In this document: in pieces, positions 1 through 10,780 of the stretch
Layout: the number at the start of each line of letters is the position of its first letter
Numbering within the stretch: the first letter of the stretch is position 1
NCBI GenBank assembly: GCA_033032175.1
Contig: CM065324.1
Span: forward strand, 558,001-622,000
Direction: 5' to 3'
DNA length: 64,000 nt
From: Saturnia japonica
Lineage: Eukaryota > Arthropoda > Insecta > Lepidoptera > Saturniidae
Program-made: the position numbers and the translations under genes
The notes under the pieces: model-generated
What the model saw: only the letters and a program-made list of their open reading frames with translations
Database searches by the model: none
What the model was told of the DNA's origin: nothing

Positions 1-883
1 TGACCCATACTAACAAGGAAAGTTAAATAAAAGCTAGTAATAATAAATACGCTCTCTGCAGAAATGCAGTTTGTTTAAAAAATAAGAGCGTAAAAAAATC
101 TTTTTTCTGGCATGTTTGACAATATTTTGATTTTCTTATTAAAAATAAAAAAAACTGTCTACGACAAGCGGCTCCGCATGCTTACGTTCTAATTTTTGAT
201 ATAATGTAACATCGTTCCTCTCGCTTAATTGCAATCTGTGGAAGTGATTTCGTGAAAAGGTTCCGTCCGGAAAGAGAATCGGTCAAATGCGTGCCATGTT
301 TTTGATTTGACCAGTGAACGCTCGCGGTGATAAAGTTGGCCGTCAGATGTACCAAGCCATTTCCCGAGAGGTTGGAATGTGTGTGACGAAAAAGAGAAAG
401 AGAAATGGAGAAAGTAGAACGCATCAGCAGTGTACTTAAACCTACAGTGTCGTGTATAAAGTGTGCTGTTATATAAATTAATTTATATGTGTAAACTATA
501 TTAAGTCATATGCGACTACTGTAAGGCGAGCTCATATTTTCGTCTTATTTAAAGAACGCTTTTAAGTGTTAGTAGTTATGTAAAAACTTTGAATAACGTA
601 TTTCATCTCCGTAAAGCGAAAAGTCACTAAGTCACATGTGGCCATTTTGTCACTTAGCCACCTTTCGCTTTACGAGGAAGAAATTTTGATTCGTAATCAT
701 AAGACTGCCTGATGATCTACTTGGGTTTACCTGGTCGCTTCGCTGGGAGTAATCAAAATTTTAGTAATGAAGGGACCCTATGACCTATTCTATGATATAA
801 TCGTTTTTCTATATCAATAATTAGAAAACATCCAGACGTTCAAACGTGATTGTAGCATAAATATAATTTCATATTTATATTTA

Positions 884-1075
884 CTAGCGGTCGCCCAATG
901 ATGGAAATTAGACCTGCGACTTTTTAATAATATACAATTTTTTGTTTGACATTGCAGTATGAACCTAAACAATGAATATTATATCACTTGCTGTCACTGT
1001 TCATTGAATGACAATGTCAATATTTCAGGGGTCTAGGTTTAATGGCACTTGTCAGAATAGGATTCGCAGTATTAA
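884..1075 (-). mobile_element. Helitron-like non-autonomous element, truncated copy
   Basis: This matches the outer part of three fuller copies at 32005-32312, 43837-44108 and 49814-50110. It begins, in plus-strand reading, with CTAGCGGTCGCCC and runs through the shared GACATT(T)GCAGTATGAACC segment. It loses similarity near 1075, so it lacks the opposite end. Confidence 0.55.
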
Positions 1076-1204
1076 TTTATTTTATTTAATATATTATTCG
1101 TTTCACTTAAAAGCAAAGCCGTTTATTACTTAAAGGCTCCATTCAACCGGCGGTCTTAAAGTCGTCAGTAACCTATCAGCCCGTTACTCGACCAGTACCG
1201 CAAC

Positions 1205-1660
1205 GCCTCGTGTGGTTGACATTTGTTTGAATGGAGGTCCTTATACAGTATCTATTTAAAACCCCGTCGAATCCGTGAAGGTATTATTAGGTATCGAGAT
1301 CATATTCTGTTTATGTTGTCTATTTCAGAGTATAACTTAAAAAAATACCCCTAATAAAATGTAAAAAAAAATTGGTTAAATGAGGAGACTTACATGGCAA
1401 TACAGGCGCTGGGTACCACCGCCATATGATCAAACGTACTGCTGCGTCGGGCTGGTGATAGTGTTATCAACTAAAACTAAATATGTTAATTGTAAATCGC
1501 AATAACACTTTTATTTTCATAATAAATAAAATTTTCGTATTTTTTTTGGTAATGTCATTGTGGTACCTTAAACCCTTTCCGGATTCGACGGGGTTTTTTA
1601 ATACATACTGTATATCAACACACTTGTCAACTCGATAACGACACCGTATCGACTCGTACA
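1205..1660. repeat. Large imperfect inverted repeat, MITE-like
   Basis: The left arm (about 1215-1296) and the reverse complement of the right arm (about 1560-1635) share TTGACA, TATACAGTAT and ACCCCGTCGAATCCG in the same order, with small gaps. About 260 bases of loop lie between them. This is the form of a foldback or MITE element. Exact ends and target-site duplication were not resolved. Confidence 0.55.
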
Positions 1661-2431
1661 CAAGCAGTCCATTTGCGGACGGCGAGTGGACCGCGAGTGG
1701 TAAACGCAAGGACGATGCGTCGTTGGCGCGGCGCGATACCACGTACGCTCCAATGAAAATCACCTACTAACTACTCATCAACTCGTTGACTAGTAGCCCA
1801 CGCAGCGTTCATTCGTTGACAACGCGGCGTTCACGAGTGTCGACAAATATCTTTAAAGGCCCTTTCAGCCATTCAATCAAACAATCAACAAGCTTCTTTG
1901 TATATGGATAAAATATTATAAATTATATTTTAAAAATGAAGGGGATACTATAGTTTTACCCAAAGTTTGGACATTGAAAAGCAAATAGGTAGCGAGAAGC
2001 GACAGTAGGTAACGTCTCTTGTGATGATTAATTTAACCAACTTTTAATTTTATTGTAATTCTTAATTTACCCTATTCTATGGATGATCTAAGCGTTAGTC
2101 AGTCAGTTCACAAAAAGCTATATGACACGCATTGACTGAAAGCGATGCAGGCCGCGGCTTCAATGGCGCTGTTTAGTAAAAAGACTAGGTTAATAATTTA
2201 AAGGCTAATTAAGCTAGCTTACGACATCAAAAATATAAAACAAAATATAGCTCATATAAGGCTGAATGTAACTTCCCATCAGTGAACCAATTTTTAGAAT
2301 CAGATGAGTATTTTCAGCGATGACCCCCTAGAAGCATATACATTTTACTCCTTAAATTAAGAATTAAAAAGGTATTATTTATCTTGTTAGTAGTAAACTG
2401 AATTTTATTAAAAATTTAAATAAATTTATAG

Positions 2432-2637
2432 ATGCCTGTGATAATACCGGTGAACTACACCGCCGGTGACAAGGAGCCGGAGCAGCGAGTGGCTTACTTC
2501 CGCGAGGACATCGGCATCAATCTCCACCACTGGCATTGGCATCTCGTGTACCCGTTCGATGCGGCCGATCGTAACATCGTCAACAAAGACCGTCGTGGTG
2601 AACTCTTCTACTACATGCATCAGCAGATCATTTGCAG
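2432..2637 (+). CDS. PPO1: PPO exon with the copper A site
   Basis: The exon follows TTTATAG and ends before GTATAT, leaving two bases of an Arg codon. It encodes the [13 protein letters not shown] and FYYMHQQ motifs, which hold all three copper A histidines. The ATG at 2432 is an internal Met, not the start: the family has a full N-terminal domain before this point. Confidence 0.95.
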
Positions 2638-5600
2638 GTATATTTATTACATTAGTTCTTCCCCGCCTATGTAAATGTAGATTACCATTATTATTTTTTA
2701 CGTGGAGAAACCCGTCATGGGTACACACCCGCCCGGGGGGGGGGGAATGAATGGTTATGTGAGACTCTTACTCACTAAAACTCTACGGTGTACTTCAGCC
2801 GCCTTAGAGGAGCGTCGTGGGCTCGCGGTTGCATTCTACCACGTCGCCCCGGCGGCAGGCCCAGCTACTACTGTCGGGCCACCGCAAAAGGGAGACAATT
2901 CGGCACAATCCTAACTGTCTCCCACAGCTGCCGAACCTGTGCAATGAGAAGACGCCCCCCCCCATCCCTGGTTCGGCTAGGGCGGCGGGAATTGGGGGAC
3001 AAATCACCTTCTCCTGCCGCCCGTTCGTCTTTGACGGGGAGGACCACTCAGAGGATCATCTTCGCGTGCCCTCTCCGCGCCCTCCTTCTGCGACATAACA
3101 TTCTCGCAGAAGGAGGTCATCGTCTACCACAACCTCTCGCTGTCGAACATGGCGCGAACCACACTCGGGAGCGAGAGGTCCCCTCCTCCACCGCGGTCAG
3201 AGCCCGGCGCTGGCTCTCCCACGCAGCACACTCCGAAAGAGTGTGCTGTGCGGTATCATTGGCAGCACCGCACGAATGTAGATTACCTACTCCAACTCAC
3301 GTTTACAAATTTTTACTACAATTACGGATACTTCAGATGTTGTAGCAACACTGCAACTAGCAATAGTTACCAACGTAGGAACTTAATTCTTAAAAACAAA
3401 AATGGTTTGAAAAATCAGAAATAGCAGAACCCCAGTAGTCAATCTATACTAATGTAATAAAGCGCAACGGTGTTTTTGTTTGTTTGCTTGGTTAAACAGG
3501 CTAGTCTCTAGAACTACTAGTCAGATTCGAAAAATTCTTTTTGTACATGATAGCCAAACTCTAGAGGAATAGTATAGGGTATTTAAGATTTGGCTACATC
3601 TCTTAGATGGCCTTAAATTTTGTTTTTTGTTACGTAAGTCGGAAGTCGAGGCCCTCCCGAACTGCTTTGACCACGTGCGCTGGCTTAATCGTTAATGATA
3701 CGGAAATATTATGTTCTACAATAATATTGATCCTTGTATATCTAAAAAAAAGTCTGCGATAGCATAAGCCTCAACAAGGTATTTTGTGACAAAAATTTGT
3801 TGAAATTTAAAAAGTGATTAATAATGATTATTTTTTGGCATGGCATATTCTTCCTTACAAACAAAAGTTACTTCATCACAAAGACAATTTTATGAAGTTA
3901 AATTTTACTCTTTAGAATATGCTATTTGGACACATAGTTTAGGAGATAATGAAAATGAAAATAATTTGTACTTGCGGGAAGAACAAAATTATGATAGCGC
4001 GTGCGGTGTTTGTCGGATAAAATTAACACAGGTGAAACAGTGGGGCAAAGCTAGTATTTGATAAAGGATTATAAGCTCTTGAAGTGGTTAATTTGTTCAA
4101 CATACTTACCAAGGAAGTTCTAGATATTTTGTTCTAAATTGGAGACTACAGGAATTAGTCGTATGAATTTTTTAAATACATTAAATTAATAAGGCATGTA
4201 AATTTACAAATTTTATTAAAATATTTATCATACATATAACAACTAGCTCTGAATTAAAATATATGTGCTACATATCTTGTGTTAGTAACAGGGATATTAA
4301 AAAGGAAATGATTCCTAGCATTTGACCAGGGACATTTCTGAGTATGTAATTTAAATAAAAATATTTGATCTCTCCAATCTACAAGCGCCAAAGAAATGAT
4401 AACTTTCGGCATGAACGAGTTCATGTTTGGAGACTGCATGGAAGTAAGCATAGTTTATGAAATATATTTTAAGATCTAGCGGCGTTTACGAAAGAAAATT
4501 GTTTGTTTGAGAATATGCAATGTTTAAAAATAAATGTTACGCTATTTTATATGTTCCTCTAGATATAACGCTGAGCGTTTGTGCAACGGTCTTCCTCGTG
4601 TAAGGCGCTACAACGACTTCAAGGCTCCCATCGAGGAAGGTTACTTCCCCAAGATGGACTCCCAGGTCGCCAGCCGATCTTGGCCGCCACGGTTTGTGCT
4701 TTTTTTTCAATTTTATATTATTGTAACTGCACCAAATGACTTCATTTTACCTGATGAAAAGTCAAGCCTCGCCTCATTAGCCTAGTGGTCGTAACCGCGA
4801 CTGCTATGATCGAGGTCTTGTGTTCGATTCTCAGGTCGAGCAAAGTACTATTGGGTTTTTATTTTAAATTTTCAGTAGCAGCTCGGAGTTTGGGTTTGTG
4901 CTCGATAAATAGCAATAGACTCGCCCTCTATTACATGGGACCTAAAAACATACACGGCGAACTGTGGGTGTACATTAGTACACCTCTGCCTAACCCTTCG
5001 GGGAATACAGGCGTGATGGTATATATGTATGTAAAAGTACAGTGCAGTCCAAAAACGATAGCTACTACATGTGACAAATTCCATCGGTAGTCGTTGTCGG
5101 TATTCTGACTTGCAGAAATGCTTGTTTACGCCTCGGTTTAAGGGATCGATATCATTGGCTTTAGGAGGGAGAGAACATGCTCACCGGGAGATGGCCCTAT
5201 ATTTTCACAGTACATCAAACATAAAAATTTGCAAACTTCTTTGTTCGTGCCAAGATGGATGTTATGGATGGATGGACTAATGATGATTCATAATCGAGCC
5301 TTTGATGTTAATACAATCCCAGAGGTGGGCGATTATGAATAATGACTGGTACCTATTAAAAACGAAGAGTGGAAAGCTAAAAAAAGGTCGCGAAGTCGTA
5401 AACAAAGTTCTTTACAAGAATACATATAACAATTAGCTAAAAAAGGTCGTTCGGTCGTAATAATTACTAATTTTATAGAATTAGTAACCTATAGTAATTA
5501 CTAATGGTACTTCGATTATGAATGATCCACTCATAATCGAACTACTAATATTAATAATTACTAATGGCTATAATCGAGATATCTCATAATTGCCCACCGC

Positions 5601-8600
5601 TAGTTACTACTCTACAGCTGTGGCTTCGAGTACCAGACTGTTTGGTTTTGTTGTGGAAGGTAGATGATGGGACAATATATTGAATATATGTAATGGGATC
5701 TTTTTTATGGAAATAAATAGTTTAAGCTAACTGGTATAGAGTTTACCTTATGCTTGATTGTATTACGGACGTGAGGTTATTGACAGATAGGTTGCTTCTC
5801 TTGATAATTGTTTCGGAAGAACTCTTTTCCAGTGTTTTGTGTATGTTACCAACTACATATCTGAAAGCATCAATCACTTTTGATTTGGAACAGAGTAGGT
5901 CTAGGTAAAGTACAACAATTTCTAAAAACAAGTTCTAAGAATGTATAGTGGAAATTAAATGAACGCATGTTTAAGATGTAAGGTTTATTAGAACATGTTA
6001 CTCTTTCACAGATTCTCTGGTACAGTAATTCGCGATATCGATCGTCCGGCGGACCAGATCAGAAGCGAAGTGAACGATTTGGAGAACTGGAGAATGCGTT
6101 TTCTTGAAGCTATCGAAAAGTTGGCCGTTCTCCTTGTATGTGTTCATATTTTTTAATAATAATGACTTCTAAGTGTTCTGTTATGGGAAAGAGAGCGACT
6201 GTTTTTGGATCTTAAAAACTTGATTGTTACCAGTCTTCTTGAATTTTATTTTACTTACCTTCAAGTGATCTGTAATCTTTTGCCGGAACTTGTAAAAAAC
6301 CAGGCGAGTTTATTCTTTTTCTTTTCATTTAACAGCCTAATGGTCAGGATTTACCTTTGGATGAGGAGACAGGTATCGACGTCTTGGGTAACTTGATGGA
6401 GTCGTCGGTGATCAGCCAGAACAGAACCTACTATGGTGACCTACATAACATGGGTCACGTCTTCATCTCCTATTCCCACGATCCTGACCACAGGCACTTG
6501 GTAAGTATCTAATTACTTAACTTACCAAAGTAACTTAGAATCCGTATCAAGATCATAGTTGATTAGTTTTTTTAATTAAAATATTAATATTACTTAGGAT
6601 GAAGTACTACCTCAGTAAAGCTCGGCTTCATTTTTGAATTAAAATATATTTATTTAGTGCGAATGAGATTAAAATTCAAAGGTTGAATTTCTTATGCCAT
6701 ATTTTGCTACTTAACAAACAAGAAAATAGGTACATGATAACAAAGAGAAAGAACTATGCTATAAATTATAAATTGTTTTAGAATATTTTTATAACAAAAT
6801 ATCTTGTAAAGTAATTAAGATTGTAAGACGCCAAGTGTATCTCTAAGCGGATTGGTTCTCCGGTGTAGCTGCCGGAACATATTTAAAGGTGCTTTGTGAG
6901 TGATTTTCAATTTTACGGTTATATAGTTAATTAGTAGAGGTGGGCGGTTATGAATGATTTACATAATCGATTCGTTTCGATGATGAGTAATCATTCATAA
7001 TCGAGCCCTTTAAGTGTTCTCAGAGGTGGGCGAGTATGAATGATGATTGAACTGAGATATGTAATTATCAAAAATGTAGAGTGGGAAGCTAAAAAAAAGG
7101 TCGTGCAGTCGAGAATACAGTTCCACATAAATACCAAATTAGCTAAAAAAAAATCAAAAGGACGTTCGGTCGTTAATAATTACTAATTTTATCAAATTAG
7201 TAACCTAGCATTAGTAATTACTAATTGTACTTCGATTATGAATGATCACTCATCATCGAATTTTCTACTATTATAATATTAGTAATTACTAATGACCATA
7301 ATCGAGTTAACTCGAGATATCTTCATAATCGAATGATTACATTACTATATTTCATAATCGCCCATCGCTATTAATCAGGTGAGTATTTAGAAAATGCATC
7401 TTTACCATGTTTATGAATAAGATTGAAAATCATTTAGATCAAGCGCTGCGACTCATGTCGAGGCACTAACCCTGAGCCATCGTTTAAACGTTGATTAATT
7501 TGTGTGATCAGGAAGCATTCGGGGTAATGGGTGACTCAGCAACAGCCATGAGGGACCCGGTGTTCTACCGCTGGCATGCTTACATCGACGATATCTTCAG
7601 CCTGTATAAGTACAAGTTGACACCGTATGGAAACGATAAGGTGATTTAATATAAAAAAAAAAAAACATTTCAAAGTAGTCATGAGGACTGCCGACAGAAG
7701 TGATATCTTAAAACTATAATTTTTTTTCCTAAACTTCAAATAATAGAATTAACTATATATATAACTTGAAATAAGAAACACTAATTTTGTAAAATATAAT
7801 TGTGTAACGTAAGAACATTTTATTTGATAATCGTTAACACGTCACATGACCATGCATATGACAACTTACATGAATTTACTCCCTATCCAAACCTCGCTAT
7901 AGAAGTTATCACTTCAAAAACATTAAATTTATTGTGGTAGTCGTCTAGATCGAATTTGGCAATCCCCTGGTCGTTTTATTAAGTCGGGAAGATACTATTA
8001 TACCACGAGATTATGACGATCATCGAGTTTTTAAAGAAAATTCAATTACCCCGGCTGCGAAAAAAGATGGGTTATGTTTTTCGACCGGATCATACACCAG
8101 CCTATGTAAAAGTGGCAGCAATAAGGGTTATTAGCTGTTAAAAATATATTAGAGTGAAAGACTTAGCTTACTACGTTAGTCGACAATGGCGATTGCGAGC
8201 TATACGAATTTATAAAGCCATTGCGTAGCTTTCAGATTTACCTTCTACTAAACGCACAAAAAGAAAGATAACTTCAGAAACACTATATGGCGGTTACATT
8301 TTGAAGTGAAGAAAAAAATTTAGACATCGTTTTTAATAGAAAATTACTTGGTATTCTCCTTCAGCTCGACTTCCCTGGTATTCGTGTCTCATCGGTCGGC
8401 ATCGAGGGTTCCGCCGGTCCAAACACCATCAGCACGTTATGGGAGCAGAGCACGGTGGATTTGTCACGAGGACTTGACTTTACTCCTCGCGGCAGCGTCC
8501 TCGCTACCTTCACCCATCTTCAACACGATAACTTCAATTACGTGTAAGTTTTATCAATCCAGCTTATTGCGATATGCAATGTCTTTAAAATCCATTTTCT

Positions 8601-10780
8601 TTTAGACTTAGATCAACTTTACGTGGTTAAACATTTCTCTTAACCGCTCTATTAAATAAAATCCCATAGGATTTATATTACTGCTAGAAAGTTTGGTCTT
8701 TCTCTTCTGTGTACTCTAGCATTATTAAAACTTTAAAGAAACCCCAATCACCAGGGGAAGTTTTTGTAAGATAATTATTTAATATCCCAGAAGGGTTATT
8801 TTTTCTGAAAAAATTGTAATGCTCAGAGGTCAGAGTTTAGAACTTTATACAATTATTAATTTATTACGAATTTCAATTTTAATGATCATTTTTTGTAACT
8901 ATGATTACATAATGCTAAATATAACCAGGATCGAGGTGAACAACACAAGTGGACGAGGGTTGATGGGTACAGTGCGCATATTCATGGCTCCAACTGTTGA
9001 CGAAAACAACCAACCGCTGCCGTTTGATGAACAGAGAAGGCTCATGATAGAGTTGGACAAGTTTACCCAAGGATGTAAGTTTAAATTGTCTATACGTTTA
9101 ATGGTCGCATGGCATTTTATGCAGATAACTACCATCCTAAAGATGAAAATATGTCTCCGAGCGCAAATGGGATTTGCATTTGAGACTCTGTTTTTATTTT
9201 ACTATCTTTGGCGGTGGTTTACATAAATATAGTTTAAGTTCTGCTTTGAGCGAAGTAAATGAAACGTCGAAATACCGTTGTGTGTGTCTATTTAATGACC
9301 GTTTAAAGACCGCAGTCGCGTAACCATATTTTTACTACTTCACCTATGCACACACATACTAACCTCTGGTAGGTACATACAAACCAATAGTAAGGTTCTC
9401 AACTGAAGATTCTAGAAAACGTCAAAATGCACTGGGGAATAGATTTTTCCCAGTGAGTACTGATCCCCAGATTGATAAACTCACAAATGTTGAACAAAAA
9501 CGTAAAAAATGCCATCGCACCCCATTCAGCATACAGAACTCCAATTGGTCAATTATTTCAACATGATGGTTGTAAATAATCATTATGAGGACTCCTGCCA
9601 AATAGTTATGTTCAGATCAAGTGAACAATACATAAATTCATTTCTCAATGTTAATAAAACGATTCTTCGTATAGCTACAATTCAATCGGAGAGATTGACA
9701 TGTGTGCATTGGTTGGTATGGTAAATAGATTCGCATTAGTTGATACCCAAGCTTAAACCATCTCATAGTCACGTCATAAGTAATCACGTTTGGCTTTGTC
9801 TTCAGTACAGCCAGGCAACAACACAATTCGGCGTTCTAGTTTGGAGTCTTCCGTGACTATACCGTATGAGAGGACGTTCCGCAACCAAGGCGATAGACCT
9901 GGTAGAGAGGGCACCGCCCAGGCAGCCGAGTTCGACTTTTGCGGTTGCGGCTGGCCTCACCACATGCTGATACTTAAAGGAAATAGCCAAGGATACCCTA
10001 TGGTCCTCTTCGTTATGATTTCCAACTGGGAAGATGATAGGGTAAAACTTTTTGTGTTTTGAATATTTTATATCTGTATTTGGTACATATTTAAGAATGA
10101 AAAATCGGCGTGTGGCCGTATATTTTACGTGAATATGTGTCCGTACAGACGCTTTCATTTTCTTACTATCGCGGCACCACTTCACCATATGGTGTTTATG
10201 GGTATTACTGAGTTGCTGTTGAGAAGCCTTTATCAATTGTATATGATTAATTTATTTTGATTTGAGTTTTTGACGAGTATAGCCTGACATTGTATTAAGT
10301 TTCTTTATTTTTACATTTTAACACCAACAATAAGCTTTGACGAAATTAAAGTTAAATCAAACAAGACTTTATTAAACTTAAGCCATGAGAAGGCACTTAT
10401 AAAAGTTGAGAAAAAATCCAAGTCATAGAGAAGAGTCGGCGTAAAACTCAATCGGTTTTATCAATATATACTTTTTTAATCATCTGTTCAAGTAGTGTAA
10501 GGGTGTCATTTATATACATCACTACCATTCACGTCATATTAACCAGAGTTAACATTACCGACAGATCGAACAAGACACGGTCGGTTCATGCAACGACGCG
10601 GCTTCCTACTGCGGCATCAGGGATCGCAAGTACCCTGACAAACGCGCCATGGGATTCCCCTTCGACAGATCGATGCCCACTGCCAATAACCTGACCGACT
10701 TCCTCCGGCCCAACATGGCCGTCAGGAACTTTACCGTTCGCTTCAGCGACACCACACGCCAGAGGAGTCAGATGGGGTAG
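2432..10780 (+). CDS. PPO1: Prophenoloxidase (PPO1-like), 3' nine exons, 5' partial
   Basis: Zymogen of phenoloxidase, the type-3 copper enzyme that hydroxylates monophenols and oxidises diphenols to quinones for melanin formation in insect haemolymph and cuticle. Exons: 2432-2637, 4563-4691, 6012-6135, 6336-6500, 7512-7640, 8365-8543, 8929-9074, 9806-10041, 10565-10780. All junctions are GT-AG and the phases join without a shift, giving 509 residues plus TAG. Counting from the first residue seen, the copper A ligands are His33, His37 and His63 and the copper B ligands are His190, His194 and His230. That spacing equals the known family positions 209/213/239 and 366/370/406, so about 176 residues are missing upstream, including the activation cleavage site. 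The GCGWPHH signature of arthropod PPOs is in exon 8 of this list. It resembles lepidopteran subunit 1 more than subunit 2; that assignment comes from memory and is less certain than the family. Confidence 0.95.
2701..3290. mobile_element. GC-rich insertion, probably retroelement-derived
   Basis: The block starts near GGAGAAACCCGTCATGGG and has runs of G and C and several open but mutually inconsistent frames on both strands. Its base composition is unlike the intron around it, which suggests an inserted element such as a retrotransposon 5' segment. I do not recognise a protein domain, so the element class is inferred from composition only. Confidence 0.4.
3455..4055 (+). repeat. Interspersed repeat, copy 1 (pair at 53705-54215)
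   Basis: Shares a series of segments in the same order with 53705-54215: a stretch around CGAAAAATTCTTTTTGTA, then TAAGTCGGAAGT, CACATAGTT-AGGAGATAA, and a 3' part with GTGTTTGTCGGATAAAAT and GTGAAAC-GTGG. It ends near GCTAGT. This is a dispersed element about 600 bp long with no coding capacity seen. Confidence 0.6.
4563..4691 (+). CDS. PPO1: PPO exon 2 of those seen
   Basis: The exon lies between TCTAG and GGTTTGTG and encodes the PIEEGYFPK and SWPPR segments typical of PPO. Its first base completes the Arg codon from the previous exon and its last two bases start the next Arg. The frame is intact. Confidence 0.94.
4771..5032 (+). mobile_element. tRNA-derived SINE family A, copy 1
   Basis: The head reads like a tRNA gene: an A-box-like TAGTGGTCGTAA, a GACTGCTATGATC loop region, then a B box (TTCGATTCTC). 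After it comes a conserved body with CAGTAGCAGCTCGGAGTTTG and a 3' end around CTGCCTAACCCTTCGGGG. The same order recurs at five other places in the window. The copy sits in a PPO intron, in sense. Confidence 0.75.
5276..5603 (+). mobile_element. MITE family, copy 1 in a PPO intron
   Basis: The termini are AGAGGTGGGCGATTATGAAT (about 5321) and the near complement ending CATAATTGCCCACCGCT (about 5602), giving inverted ends. The interior is full of short palindromes such as TTAGTAATTACTAA and repeated CATAATCGA words. A partial leading segment starts near 5276. The second copy (6936-7370) is in a different intron of the same gene. Confidence 0.65.
6012..6135 (+). CDS. PPO1: PPO exon 3 of those seen
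   Basis: The exon lies between TTCACAG and GTATGTG. It encodes [12 protein letters not shown] and the helical segment ending [10 protein letters not shown], which lies between the two copper motifs. It ends in phase 0. Confidence 0.93.
6336..6500 (+). CDS. PPO1: PPO exon with the first two copper B histidines
   Basis: The exon lies between AACAG and GTAAGT and has 55 complete codons. It encodes [12 protein letters not shown], supplying the His-x3-His pair of copper B, and ends at DPDHRHL. Confidence 0.96.
6936..7370 (+). mobile_element. MITE family, copy 2 in a PPO intron
   Basis: Starts AGAGGTGGGCGGTTATGAAT and ends CATAATCGCCCATCGCT, the same inverted ends as the copy at 5276-5603. A second internal start (AGAGGTGGGCGAGTATGAAT, 7022) suggests a compound or partly duplicated element. 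The core of the two copies is clearly alignable, including the GGTCGTTCGGTCGT word. Confidence 0.65.
7512..7640 (+). CDS. PPO1: PPO exon with the last copper B histidine
   Basis: The exon lies between ATCAG and GTGATT and has 43 codons. It encodes [19 protein letters not shown], whose final His is the third copper B ligand, then [17 protein letters not shown]. Confidence 0.96.
8365..8543 (+). CDS. PPO1: PPO exon 6 of those seen
   Basis: The exon lies between TTCAG and GTAAGT. It encodes [20 protein letters not shown], a conserved region of the C-terminal domain, and ends after HDNFNY with two bases of a Val codon. Confidence 0.95.
8929..9074 (+). CDS. PPO1: PPO exon 7 of those seen
   Basis: The exon lies between ACCAG and GTAAGT. 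Its first base completes Val, then it encodes [20 protein letters not shown] and [13 protein letters not shown] of the C-terminal immunoglobulin-like domain. It ends one base into a Leu codon. Confidence 0.95.
9806..10041 (+). CDS. PPO1: PPO exon with the GCGWPHH signature
   Basis: The exon lies between CTTCAG and GGTAAAA. It encodes VTIPYERTF and then [14 protein letters not shown], a diagnostic arthropod PPO motif, and ends with NWEDDR in phase 0. Confidence 0.96.
10565..10780 (+). CDS. PPO1: PPO terminal coding exon
   Basis: The exon follows GACAG and encodes the C-terminus with [20 protein letters not shown] and a final SQMG before TAG (10778-10780). The 3' UTR is not delimited; AATAAA signals lie at 10886, 11020 and 11367. 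Confidence 0.96.
   Translation: MEQDTVGSCNDAASYCGIRDRKYPDKRAMGFPFDRSMPTANNLTDFLRPNMAVRNFTVRFSDTTRQRSQMG

Larger units (their letters stand above)
1..2431. other. Upstream intron or flank of PPO, no coding exon seen
   Basis: No reading frame here resembles the N-terminal domain of prophenoloxidase, although the exon at 2432 needs about 176 residues before it. The stretch is therefore most likely intron, ending in a normal acceptor (AG at 2430-2431). It holds a Helitron-like fragment (884-1075) and a large imperfect inverted repeat (about 1205-1660). The short frames on either strand look like chance. Confidence 0.6.
2638..4562 (+). other. PPO intron with GC-rich island and a repeat
   Basis: GT-AG intron between the copper A exon and the next. 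It contains a strongly GC-rich block (about 2701-3290) quite unlike the AT-rich surroundings, then a repeat copy (about 3455-4055) with a second copy at 53705-54215. No coding exon is seen. Confidence 0.75.

Noticed and set aside
2432..2434. ATG at 2432 as the PPO start codon
   Set aside because: It directly follows an acceptor, and the copper-site numbering requires about 176 residues before it.
2426..2728. Minus-strand frame opposite the first PPO exon
   Set aside because: It is the shadow of the PPO copper A exon; no domain on that strand.
2788..3345. 185-codon frame in the PPO intron
   Set aside because: It lies in the GC-rich insert, where several frames are open by composition, and it has no recognisable motif.
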